DNA of 64,000 nt. It comes from Collinsella stercoris DSM 13279. Its GTDB lineage: Bacteria; Actinomycetota; Coriobacteriia; Coriobacteriales; Coriobacteriaceae. The stretch lies in assembly GCF_020735465.1 (NCBI RefSeq), contig NZ_CP085935.1:2108001-2172000 (forward strand), written 5' to 3'. How positions within the stretch are numbered: the stretch's first letter is position 1; every line of letters begins with the position of its first letter. The notes below the pieces were generated by a model. That model saw nothing but the letters and a program-made list of their open reading frames with translations, was not told the DNA's origin and ran no database searches. A program made the position numbers and the translations under genes. Positions 56,925-64,000 of the stretch are shown here, in pieces.

Positions 56925-56989
56925 GCCTGTTGTCACTTTAGTTGGTAAGAGCATATGCTTGCACTTGCCAAGATCAGGGAGTTTAAGCC

Positions 56990-57031
56990 ATGCGTCAGAC
57001 CAGTCTCGTAATCCGCCTAATTATTAGCTAG
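56990..57031 (+). CDS. 13-residue leader peptide before cstA, Leu/Ile/Val-rich
   Basis: ATG CGT CAG ACC AGT CTC GTA ATC CGC CTA ATT ATT AGC TAG encodes MRQTSLVIRLIIS, with CAGGGAG eight bases before ATG. Six of the last eight residues are Leu, Val or Ile. It is followed by two hairpins, the second an intrinsic terminator (57087-57120), and then the peptide-transporter gene cstA. This is the layout of ribosome-mediated attenuation by branched-chain amino acids. Translation of the peptide is inferred. Confidence 0.55.
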   Translation: MRQTSLVIRLIIS

Positions 57032-57060
57032 CACGGGTTGGCATGACATGTCGCCCGTGC
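57031..57060 (+). promoter_or_regulatory. First leader hairpin before cstA
   Basis: GCACGGG (57031-57037) pairs with CCCGTGC (57054-57060). Part of the latter, GCCCG (57053-57057), can instead pair with CGGGC (57068-57072), so two alternative folds are possible upstream of the terminator. Confidence 0.45.
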
Positions 57061-57086
57061 GTTTTGCCGGGCGGCTGATGGGTTTG

Positions 57087-57120
57087 ATGGGCCGTCGTAT
57101 CGCTCGACGGCCCATTTTTT
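57087..57120 (+). terminator. Intrinsic terminator in the cstA leader
   Basis: 11-bp perfect stem ATGGGCCGTCG / CGACGGCCCAT, 7-base loop, six T. It lies between the leader ORF and cstA, 33 bp before the cstA start, so full cstA transcription needs read-through. Confidence 0.85.
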
Positions 57121-57152
57121 GTGGCTTGACGTCTCACGAGGGGGAGAAACAC

Positions 57153-58994
57153 ATGAACGGAGTTGTGTTGATGGTGGCCGCGGCGGTTGTGCTCGCCGCA
57201 GGTTACTTGGGGTATGGCCGATGGCTGGCCAACAAATGGGGCGTTGACCGCGAGACGCTCACGCCCGCTCGCCGCATGGAGGACGGGCATAACTTCTCGC
57301 CCGCCTCGGCATTCACGGCGTTCTCGCACCAGTTCAGCTCGATCTGCGGTGCGGGTCCCGTGACGGGCACCATCGTCGCCATGGCGTTCGGCTGGCTGCC
57401 CGTGGTGCTGTGGGTCCTCGTGGGCGGCATCTTCTTTGGCGCCGTGCATGATTTTGGCGCGCTGTACGCCTCGATGAAGAACAACGGCAAGTCGCTCGCC
57501 CAGCTCATCGATAAGTACATCGGGCGTACGGGCCGCCGTCTGTTCCTGCTCTTTTGCTGGCTGTTCTGCCTGATCGTGATCGCCGCCTTCACCTCCATGG
57601 TGTCCGGCACCTTTGCGATGACGCCGGATGCTTCCGGTGCCGTTGATGTTGCCAAGTCTTATGCCGCCGGCTGCGCGGGCACGATCTCGATCCTGTTCAC
57701 CTTCGTTGCCATGGTCTTTGGCTGGGCGTGCCGCAAGTTCAACCTCACGGGTGCCAAGCAGTTCGTCACCGGCGTCGTCCTCATGGTTGCCATGTTCGCG
57801 GTGGGCATGCAGTTCCCGGTGTACCTCGACCTCAACGGTTGGATCGCCGTCGTGATGGTGTACCTGGTGTTTGCGGGCGCCATGCCCATCCAGATGCTCA
57901 AGCAGCCTCGCGACTACCTGACCTCCATCATGATGATCGTCATGATCGTGTGCGCCGTGCTGGGCATCGTGGTGCTGGGTGCCAAGGGCCAGGCCACGAT
58001 CACCGCGCCCATGTTCACGGGCTTCACCACCGCCTCCGGCATGATGTTCCCCGTTCTGTTCGTCTCGGTTGCCTGCGGTGCGCTCTCGGGCTTCCACAGC
58101 CTGGTGTCCTCCGGCACCTCGTCCAAGATGGTCGAGAACGAGGCCGATGCGGTGAAGGTCGGCTACGGTGCCATGGTAGTCGAGTCCTTCGTGGGCGTCC
58201 TTGCTATCATCGTCGCCGGCATCATGTTCTCCGACATGAACACCGCGGGAACTGGCGCGCTCAACGCCGGCGTCGCGTCCACCCCGTTCGCGATCTTTGC
58301 CACGGGCATCGCCCGTGGTATGCAGGCCTTTGGCGTTGACGGCACCGTCGCGACCGTCTTCATGACCATGAACGTCTCTGCGCTTGCCCTGACCTCGCTC
58401 GATGCGGTTGCCCGTATTGGCCGCACGTCTTTCTCCGAGTTCTTTGCCACCAGCAATGACGCCCTCGCCGTTGAAAACGAGAAGACCGGCGTCATGAAGG
58501 TCCTGGGCAATCCCTGGGTCGCCACGGTCGTGACGCTGCTGCCCGGCCTTGCCCTCACCTTTGGCGGTTACCTCAACATCTGGCCGCTGTTCGGCGCTTC
58601 CAACCAGCTGCTGGGCGGTATGACCATGATCACGCTGGCCGTGTTCTGCAAGTGCACTGGTCGCTCCGGCTGGATGCTCTACGCGCCCGTGGCGTTCCTG
58701 CTGGTGTGCACGTTCACCTCGCTCGGCATGAGCATCGCCGGCTGCGTGACCGCGCTGCAGGCGGGCGGCATGGCCGTCATGGCGACTTCCGGTTTGCAGC
58801 TCGTGTTTGCCGTGCTGCTGGTTGCCCTTGGCCTGATTGTTGCCGTGAACTGCCTTAAGGAGCTGCGCGGCAAGGAGTCCGGCTCCATGCCCGACGAGGA
58901 GCCCGAGTGGTCCGAGGTGGGCCGCCGCAACTGCAGCGCCCGCCAGGCCGCCGCTGCGGATGACGCGCCCGAGGGCCTTGCTGCCGAGGCGTAA
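57153..58994 (+). CDS. cstA: CstA-family peptide/carbon-starvation transporter
   Basis: Polytopic inner-membrane protein of 613 residues. CstA and its relatives take up peptides, or pyruvate in the case of BtsT. It shows the family N-terminus with DGHNFSPASAFTAFSHQFSSICGAGPVTG and more than ten hydrophobic segments, including FGALYASMKNNGKSLAQLI and SGFHSLVSSGTSSKM, with LFGASNQLLGGM near the C-terminus. The tail (about 560-613) is hydrophilic and acidic. ATG 57153 follows CGAGGGGGAG; the longer frame from 57048 would run through the leader terminator. Its leader suggests attenuation control. A terminator follows at 59035. Confidence 0.93.
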   Translation: MNGVVLMVAAAVVLAAGYLGYGRWLANKWGVDRETLTPARRMEDGHNFSPASAFTAFSHQFSSICGAGPVTGTIVAMAFGWLPVVLWVLVGGIFFGAVHDFGALYASMKNNGKSLAQLIDKYIGRTGRRLFLLFCWLFCLIVIAAFTSMVSGTFAMTPDASGAVDVAKSYAAGCAGTISILFTFVAMVFGWACRKFNLTGAKQFVTGVVLMVAMFAVGMQFPVYLDLNGWIAVVMVYLVFAGAMPIQMLKQPRDYLTSIMMIVMIVCAVLGIVVLGAKGQATITAPMFTGFTTASGMMFPVLFVSVACGALSGFHSLVSSGTSSKMVENEADAVKVGYGAMVVESFVGVLAIIVAGIMFSDMNTAGTGALNAGVASTPFAIFATGIARGMQAFGVDGTVATVFMTMNVSALALTSLDAVARIGRTSFSEFFATSNDALAVENEKTGVMKVLGNPWVATVVTLLPGLALTFGGYLNIWPLFGASNQLLGGMTMITLAVFCKCTGRSGWMLYAPVAFLLVCTFTSLGMSIAGCVTALQAGGMAVMATSGLQLVFAVLLVALGLIVAVNCLKELRGKESGSMPDEEPEWSEVGRRNCSARQAAAADDAPEGLAAEA

Positions 58995-59034
58995 CGGGAA
59001 CAGGGAAGTCCTGTTCAAAGCCCCCGCATGAGAT

Positions 59035-59069
59035 GGGCCTCACTGCTTGCGCGGTGAGGCCCGTTTTTT
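59035..59069 (+). terminator. Terminator after cstA
   Basis: GGGCCTCAC / GTGAGGCCC stem (59035-59043 with 59054-59062), 10-base loop, then G and six T. It separates cstA from the convergent hyp operon. Confidence 0.85.
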
Positions 59070-59113
59070 ACGATGGAGAAACTCAAGTCGGCGGGCGCGG
59101 GACTGAATCCGCG

Positions 59114-60235
59114 TTAGCAGATGCGGGGGAGCTGCTCGCCCACGAGCATGTCGAGGATGCGCGTGGAGCCCCAAGGGGTGCGAACGCGGACGCTGCCCGT
59201 TGGGATGGCGGGAATATCGGCGTCTGGCGCCTGGTCGGATGCTGTGTCGGCCCGATTCATGCTTGGCCAATTCGCACTTGATCGGCGTGCGTCTGCGCCG
59301 AGGCATGGCGAAACCTCGCCGATGATGGCGGCATCCTCGCCGTATTTGGATGCCCGCATGGCGGCGAGCGCCGCCTGGGCCTCCTCTGCTGGCACAACGG
59401 CGACCATCTTTCCCTCATTGGCCACCTGGAGCACGTCGTAGCCGAGCATCTCGCAGGCGCCTCGGACCTCCGGTTTTACGGGAACGGCATCTTCATCGAC
59501 GGTGATGACGACGCCGCTCGCTTGGGCGAATTCGTTGAGCGTGCTGGCGAGGCCCCCGCGCGTGGGGTCGCGGAAGCAGCGCGTGCGCGGCGCGGCGTTG
59601 AGCACGGCGGCGATGAGATGGTTGAGCGGCGCGGCGTCGCTTACGATTGGCGTGGAGAACGCGAGGCCCTCGCGCTGGCTCATGACGGCGATGCCGTGGT
59701 CGCCGAGCGTGCCGGAAACGAGCACGACATCGCCCGGCTGGCAGTTCGCGCCGGAGAGGTCGATGCCTTGGGGAACGGCGCCCACGCCCGCGGTGTTGAT
59801 GTACACACCGTCGGCCTTGCCGCGCTCTACGACCTTGGTGTCGCCCGTGATGATGCGCACGCCGGTCTCCTGAGCCGTTTGCGCCATGGAGCGGCAGATA
59901 CGACGCAGGTCGGCGAGGGGATAGCCCTCTTCCAAGATAAAGCCACACGACAGGTACAACGGGCGCGCCCCCGAGGTGGCGACGTCGTTGACGGTGCCGC
60001 AGACGGCGAGTCGCCCGATGTCACCGCCGGGGAAGAACTGCGGCGTGACCACAAAGCTATCGGTGGACATGGCGATGCGGTCGCTCGACGCGGGCAGGTC
60101 GGCCACGCCGGCATCGTTGCCTGCGAGGAGCTCGGGCGAGCCGAACGCCTCGAGGAACACCTCGTCGATGATTCGCTTCATCATCTGCCCGCCGGATCCG
60201 TGGCCGAGCTGGACGAAATCGGTTTGAGCGCTCAC
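59114..60235 (-). CDS. hypE: Hydrogenase maturation protein HypE
   Basis: Makes the thiocyanate form of its own C-terminal cysteine that donates CN ligands to the NiFe hydrogenase iron. The 373 residues end in PRIC, the required terminal cysteine. AIR-synthase-like motifs include GHGSGGQMMKRII, LLAGNDAGV and FRDPTRGGLASTLNE. GTG 60235 follows AAGGAGGCAAT. It is the last gene of hypC-D-E; the inserted segment DARRSSANWPSMNRADTASDQ near residue 325 is less conserved. Confidence 0.95.
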   Translation of the reverse strand: MSAQTDFVQLGHGSGGQMMKRIIDEVFLEAFGSPELLAGNDAGVADLPASSDRIAMSTDSFVVTPQFFPGGDIGRLAVCGTVNDVATSGARPLYLSCGFILEEGYPLADLRRICRSMAQTAQETGVRIITGDTKVVERGKADGVYINTAGVGAVPQGIDLSGANCQPGDVVLVSGTLGDHGIAVMSQREGLAFSTPIVSDAAPLNHLIAAVLNAAPRTRCFRDPTRGGLASTLNEFAQASGVVITVDEDAVPVKPEVRGACEMLGYDVLQVANEGKMVAVVPAEEAQAALAAMRASKYGEDAAIIGEVSPCLGADARRSSANWPSMNRADTASDQAPDADIPAIPTGSVRVRTPWGSTRILDMLVGEQLPRIC

Positions 60236-60249
60236 ATTGCCTCCTTGGC

Positions 60250-61566
60250 TTATGAACGAAAACGATGGTACGCGGCGCAACTGCCCTCTGAGCTCACCAT
60301 ACAGGGGCCGACGGGGTCCGCCGGCGTGCACGCCTTGCCGAACAGCGGGCACTCGGGTGGGGAGATGCGACCGCGCAGGACATCGCCACAGCGGCATCCG
60401 CGCGGCTCGACGGTGGGTTCAACGGGCACGTCAAAGCGCTTGGCCGCGTCGAAGGTCTCGAATGCCGGGCGAATGCGCAGACCGGAGCCGGGGATGGGCC
60501 CCAGGCCGCGCCATGTGACGTCGCAAGGCTCAAAGACCTGCTCGACCATCTGGCGCGCGACGGGGTTGCCGTCCTCATTGACGCCGCGTCGATATGCGTT
60601 GCGGATTTCCGGCAGTCCGCTGTCGATCATTTCCACGAGCGACGCAATGCCCTCGAGGATGTCCACCGGTTCGAACCCGGTGACGACGCCAGGGATGCCG
60701 AAGTCATCGACGAGGAAGCGGTACGGGTTGATGCCGGTGATGGTCGAGACATGGCCGGGGAGGATGAAGCCGTCGATGCGGGTTTGCGGGTCGTTGGCGA
60801 TAGCCCGCAGCGCGGGCGGCGTGGTCTTGTGGACGCTCAGGACCGAGAAGTTCTGCAGGTCGCGCGCTTGCGCCTCGAGAATCGCCGCGGCGATGGTGGG
60901 CGTGGTGGTCTCGAACCCAACGCCCATGAAGATGACTGGGCGCCCGGGGTTTTCCTGGGCGATGGTAAGGGCGTCGAGGGGGGAGTACACCATGCGGACG
61001 TCGTGCCCCGCGGCCTTTTCGGCAGCAAGGGAACTGGTCGATCCCGGCACACGCATCATGTCGCCGAACGTGGTGATGATGACGCCGTCCACGCGGGCGA
61101 GTGCGATGGCGCGGTCGATGTCCTGGTTGGCGGTGACGCACACAGGGCAGCCGGGGCCGGAGAGCAGATGCAGGTTCGCGGGCATGATCGAGCGGAAGCC
61201 GTAGCGTCCGATGCTCACGGTATGCGTGCCGCAGACTTCCATGAGGTTGATGGGCCGGTCGCCGGCGAGGGCGTGGATGCGCTCGATGAGCGCGCGCGTG
61301 AGGGCGGGGTCGCGGAACGCGTCAAACACCGCGCGCGCGTCGGCCGTCGTGTTTGTGGGGCCTGCGGTCTCTGCGATACCGAGGGAGGGCGGCGTCGTGG
61401 CGCTCACGGTGTCGGTGTTGGAGTTGGGTGTCGCCATGGCCGCCATGGCACTCGCGCTGCCGATGCGTGGGTTGGACGCCGGCGCGACGTTCGAGTTGCC
61501 GGCGCGTGGGGTAGGTGCTGACGCAACGTTCGCGGCGACGGCGTTTTTGGGGTCGCGTGTGGTCAT
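60250..61566 (-). CDS. hypD: Hydrogenase maturation protein HypD
   Basis: Fe-S scaffold protein on which the Fe(CN)2CO unit is assembled with HypC and HypE. Core motifs: MEVCGTHTVSIGR, LLSGPGCPVCVT, PGHVSTITG, GFEPVDIL and the C-terminal cysteine set CRCGDVLRG...CPLFGKAC...PCMVSSEGSC. The 438 residues include an unusual N-terminal extension of about 75 residues, Ala/Thr/Asn/Pro-rich and low in complexity, ahead of the normal start near DPALTRALIERIH. ATG 61566 overlaps the hypC stop (ATGA), which supports this start, but an internal start would give a normal-length protein. Confidence 0.94.
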   Translation of the reverse strand: MTTRDPKNAVAANVASAPTPRAGNSNVAPASNPRIGSASAMAAMATPNSNTDTVSATTPPSLGIAETAGPTNTTADARAVFDAFRDPALTRALIERIHALAGDRPINLMEVCGTHTVSIGRYGFRSIMPANLHLLSGPGCPVCVTANQDIDRAIALARVDGVIITTFGDMMRVPGSTSSLAAEKAAGHDVRMVYSPLDALTIAQENPGRPVIFMGVGFETTTPTIAAAILEAQARDLQNFSVLSVHKTTPPALRAIANDPQTRIDGFILPGHVSTITGINPYRFLVDDFGIPGVVTGFEPVDILEGIASLVEMIDSGLPEIRNAYRRGVNEDGNPVARQMVEQVFEPCDVTWRGLGPIPGSGLRIRPAFETFDAAKRFDVPVEPTVEPRGCRCGDVLRGRISPPECPLFGKACTPADPVGPCMVSSEGSCAAYHRFRS

Positions 61567-61856
61567 GCGCGCTCGTTCGCCGTGAGTGCGCTGGGGAAGA
61601 CGGGCTCCGCGAGGCTGCCTGCGGGCAGCTCGTCTTGGGCGAGATCGGCGAGGTCCTGTACCAACTCGAGCGTCTCGGCCGCCTCTTGGGCGTCAATAAC
61701 CTGGATGGCAAAGCCCGCATGCACGAGGACGTAATCGCCAACGTGCGCGCTGGGCGTGAGTCGCAGGGAGACCTCGCGCTGCGCACCGAGCATGTCGACC
61801 GTGCCGCGCGCGTCTTGATGCAGGGAAAGTATTTTGCCGGGAACTGCGAGGCACAT
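61563..61856 (-). CDS. hypC: Hydrogenase maturation chaperone HypC
   Basis: Small HypC/HybG-family chaperone. The 97 residues begin MCLAVPGKI, the diagnostic N-terminus whose Cys2 binds the iron after removal of Met. The conserved GDYVLVHAGFAIQVID follows. The C-terminal tail is slightly longer than usual. ATG 61856 has CAGGAGATTG upstream. It is the first gene of the hypCDE unit. No hydrogenase structural genes, hypA, hypB or hypF are in the window. Confidence 0.95.
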   Translation of the reverse strand: MCLAVPGKILSLHQDARGTVDMLGAQREVSLRLTPSAHVGDYVLVHAGFAIQVIDAQEAAETLELVQDLADLAQDELPAGSLAEPVFPSALTANERA

Positions 61857-62017
61857 GTCAATCTCCTGGGGTCGCGCTATCGGTCTAGATGGTAGCGCTC
61901 CCTCGGTGCTGGGGCAACGCGTGGGCTTGCGCATGGGCCGGCGCGGGCCGCGCGGGTGGCAATTGCGGCCGATGCGGTGCGAAACGGGGCCTCGTTGCCG
62001 TCCTGAGAGAGGTTGAT

Positions 62018-62070
62018 GCCGCAAATTACGCGATTATGTAACGAAAAACAGGACGTCCCGAGTAGACCGC
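62018..62070. repeat. Left arm of a palindromic intergenic repeat
   Basis: GCCGCAAATTACGCG...TTATGTAACG...GAGTAGACCGC is the inverse of the right arm at 63509-63559. Its last nine bases, GTAGACCGC (62062-62070), are the target duplication of the IS. Confidence 0.75.
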
Positions 62071-63454
62071 GGTCGCGTCCGTAAAGTGGTGTAAATAGCA
62101 AAGGCGAGCCAGAGGCCCGCCGACCAAGTAAACTTGCAATCGCCAAACCACAACGATTACTTGGAGGACGAGCATGGCTCGAATCAATCTTACACTAGAC
62201 CAGGACGAGATCCTCTCCCTTCTCGCCGGCGACACCGGCGGCGCGTTCGCGGCCCTGCTGCAGAAGTCCCTGAACGCGGTGCTGCTCGCGGAGTCCGACG
62301 AGCAGCTCGGGGCGGCCCGCTACGAGAGGGCCGAGGCGCGCACCGACGTGCGCAACGGCACGAGGGAGAGGCCCCTGGCGACGCGCGTCGGCACGATCGA
62401 GCTGACGGTCCCGAGGCACCGGAACGCGCCGTTCAGGACGCTCGTCTTCGACAACTACAGCCGCAGCGAGGCCGCGCTGGTCACGACCATGGCCGAGATG
62501 GTCGTCTCCGGCGTCTCCACCGCCAAGGTCGGCAGGGTCATGGAGACCATCTGCGGGAAGAGCTTCTCGAAGCAGTGCGTCTCCGAGGCGTGCCGCGACC
62601 TCGACGCGATCGTCGGGGAGTTCCTCGCGCGGCCCATCGAGGGAGACCACCCGTTCCTCATGGCGGACGCCACCTACATCAAGTGCCGCGAGGGCCACAG
62701 GGTCGTGGCGAAGGCGCTGCTCGTGGCCATCGGGTTCACGCCGGACGGCCGCAAGGAGGTGCTCGGCTTCGAGGTCGCGGACGCCGAGACGACCGAGAGC
62801 TGGACGCGGTTCCTCGCCGGGCTGCGCCGCCGCGGCCTGTCGGGGGTCCGGCTCGCGACCACCGACGCGCACGAGGGGCTCGTCGCCGCGCTGCAGTCCG
62901 TGTTCCCCGAGGTGCCCTGGCAGCGCTGCCAGGCCCACTTCGCCCGCAACGTCGTCGACGCCGCGCCGAAGCGCCTGAGGGTCGGGCTGCGCGGCGAGCT
63001 CGCGGAGATGTTCAACGCGAAGACCATGGCGGAGGCGCGTCGCAGGCGCGACGAGATCGCGGCCGACTACGCCGGGGCCGCGCCCAGGGCGGTCGAGCGG
63101 CTCGACGCCGGGTTCGACGACGCGATGACGGTGATGGAGCTGCCCGAGGCGCTGCGGCGGGTCGTGCGGACGTCGAACCACCTCGAGAGGCTGAACGGGG
63201 AGGTGAAGAGGAGGTCGTCGGTGGTCAAGGTGTTCCCGAACGCGGACTCGATAGCGAGGCTGATCGGGGCCGTGCTCATCGAGGAGGGCGAGCGCTGGGC
63301 GGCCGGTCGCAGGCTGTTCTACTCGCCGGCCGTGAAGGAGCTGCAGGGCGTGGTCCCGCGCCTGGAGGTCATCGCGCGCGAGCAGCGCCAGCTGAGGCTC
63401 GCGGCATAGGAGAAAGCGGCGGTTGCGAATTTACACACAAAAATGGACTTGACC
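62071..63454 (+). mobile_element. IS256-family element, copy 2, complete, 1384 bp
   Basis: Ends GGTCGCGTCC...GTGTAAAT and, inverted, GGTCAAGTCC...GTGTAAAT form imperfect inverted repeats. It is flanked by an exact 9-bp direct repeat GTAGACCGC (62062-62070 and 63455-63463), as expected for IS256. One transposase gene fills most of it. The host site is the centre of a palindromic intergenic repeat, as for copy 1. Confidence 0.95.
62174..63409 (+). CDS. IS256-family transposase
   Basis: Complete 411-residue Mutator-type transposase. N-terminal region with EQLGAARYERAEARTDVRNGTRER; catalytic core with the DDE Asp residues in MADATYIK and TTDAHEGL, the CQAHFARNVVDA motif, and the C-terminal SNHLERLNGEVKRR segment with the catalytic Glu. 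ATG 62174 follows TTGGAGGACGAGC. Intact termini and target duplication suggest the element was recently active. Confidence 0.95.
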   Translation: MARINLTLDQDEILSLLAGDTGGAFAALLQKSLNAVLLAESDEQLGAARYERAEARTDVRNGTRERPLATRVGTIELTVPRHRNAPFRTLVFDNYSRSEAALVTTMAEMVVSGVSTAKVGRVMETICGKSFSKQCVSEACRDLDAIVGEFLARPIEGDHPFLMADATYIKCREGHRVVAKALLVAIGFTPDGRKEVLGFEVADAETTESWTRFLAGLRRRGLSGVRLATTDAHEGLVAALQSVFPEVPWQRCQAHFARNVVDAAPKRLRVGLRGELAEMFNAKTMAEARRRRDEIAADYAGAAPRAVERLDAGFDDAMTVMELPEALRRVVRTSNHLERLNGEVKRRSSVVKVFPNADSIARLIGAVLIEEGERWAAGRRLFYSPAVKELQGVVPRLEVIAREQRQLRLAA

Positions 63455-63463
63455 GTAGACCGC

Positions 63464-63559
63464 CGCTTTTGAAGTTAAAACCCCAGTTGGCGCAAACCCA
63501 AAACCCCCGTCTACTCCGGTCTTCCGAAAATTCGTTACATAATCGCGATATTTGCGACA
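63464..63559. repeat. Centre and right arm of the palindromic repeat
   Basis: After the IS, the remaining ~96 bp contain a spacer and the right arm GTCTACTCCGG...TTCGTTACATAATCGCG...ATTTGCG (63509-63559), complementary to 62018-62064. Without the IS the element would be about 149 bp. Confidence 0.7.
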
Positions 63560-63776
63560 TCCATCGTCTTTTGAGCCGGCGTGAGGGCATCGACACCATT
63601 GGCCGGAGTCAAGCGGAGGCTGACACCGTCGTTGCATGCGGCGGCGTCAATGTGCCTCGCATAGATTCGATGTGCAGCGCGCCGTGGGAAAAAGGCTGTG
63701 CGCATGGGCGGCAGGCCGGCCGCCAACCGCCATGGGTGCCGAGCACGCGGGATCGGTTGCGGGGCCGCCAGGGCGC

Positions 63777-64000
63777 CTATAGCTCGGTGCCCAGACGCTC
63801 GCCCATGAGGTAGCCCATGACCGAGGCCATCATGAGGCCGCGCGTCCATCCGCTCGAGTCGCCTAGGCAGTGTAGGTTCGCGACGCTCGTGGTGAACTCC
63901 CCGTCCATTTGCACGCGATTGCTGTAAAACTTGACCTCAGGCGCGTAAAGCAGGGTCTCGCCAGAGGCAAAGCCGGGAATCGCCTTGTCCACGGCGAGCA
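63777..64000 (-). CDS. FAD-dependent dehydrogenase, C-terminal end
   Basis: The frame runs off the window. The visible 74 codons end in ...NLHCLGDSSGWTRGLMMASVMGYLMGERLGTEL. The pattern GD-x-SG-x-TRG-x-M-x-AS matches the C-terminal FAD-binding segment of the COG2509-type uncharacterised FAD-dependent dehydrogenases. The substrate is unknown. It is transcribed toward the palindromic repeat and IS256 copy 2. Confidence 0.75.
   Translation of the reverse strand, partial: LAVDKAIPGFASGETLLYAPEVKFYSNRVQMDGEFTTSVANLHCLGDSSGWTRGLMMASVMGYLMGERLGTEL

Overview
The window looks like chromosomal DNA of a high-GC, host-associated actinobacterium. The best guess is class Coriobacteriia, probably a Collinsella-like gut species. 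This is inferred from the rRNA genes, the F-type ATP synthase order, a sortase-anchored fucosidase, PTS and glycerol use, and the insertion-sequence types. No database search was run, so the genus is an inference.

Layout. 1-1214: truncated IS256-family element (minus strand) sitting in one arm of an intergenic palindromic repeat. 1352-5386: purB, a promoter plus 8-codon leader ORF, prfA (RF1) and prmC (RF methyltransferase). 5562-9140: a 1192-residue LPXTG-anchored GH29 fucosidase. 9187-12884: an IS3-family element split by an intact IS21-family element. 13044-14237: a second prmC. 14342-16987: a higBA-type toxin-antitoxin locus whose toxin carries an in-frame TAG, then a MalY/PatB-type aminotransferase and a TsaC-type enzyme. 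17057-20951: RpiR regulator, GH1 phospho-glycosidase and PTS EIIBC. 21193-24010: glpK, rpiB, upp. 24300-31211: ATP synthase operon (small membrane protein, then atpBEFHAGDC). 31296-37230: murA, LCP protein, pepT, DtxR-family regulator, phosphohexomutase. 37347-49512: two complete 16S-23S-5S operons in direct tandem, separated by about 0.8 kb without recognisable genes. 49534-56650: acpS, nnr, alr, type-4 UDG, tsaE and a single-chain TsaB-RimI-TsaD fusion. 56896-58994: cstA behind a leader ORF and terminator. 59114-61856 (minus): hypC-hypD-hypE. 62018-63559: intact IS256-family element inside the palindromic repeat. 63777-64000 (minus): end of an FAD-dependent dehydrogenase.

Themes. Translation and tRNA modification dominate: RF1 and two copies of its GGQ methyltransferase, the whole t6A pathway (TsaC, TsaE, TsaB-TsaD) and two rRNA operons. 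Catabolism covers fucosylated glycans, beta-glucosides and glycerol. The most interesting regulatory signals are two short leader ORFs. One ends in TAG, an RF1 codon, just upstream of the RF1 gene. The other is rich in Leu/Ile/Val and precedes an intrinsic terminator in front of cstA. Mobile DNA gives precise information: a 9-bp target duplication for the IS256 copy, a 5-bp duplication for the IS21 copy nested in IS3, and the two IS256 copies in inverted orientation about 61 kb apart.

No CRISPR array, tRNA gene, prophage or plasmid origin was seen.
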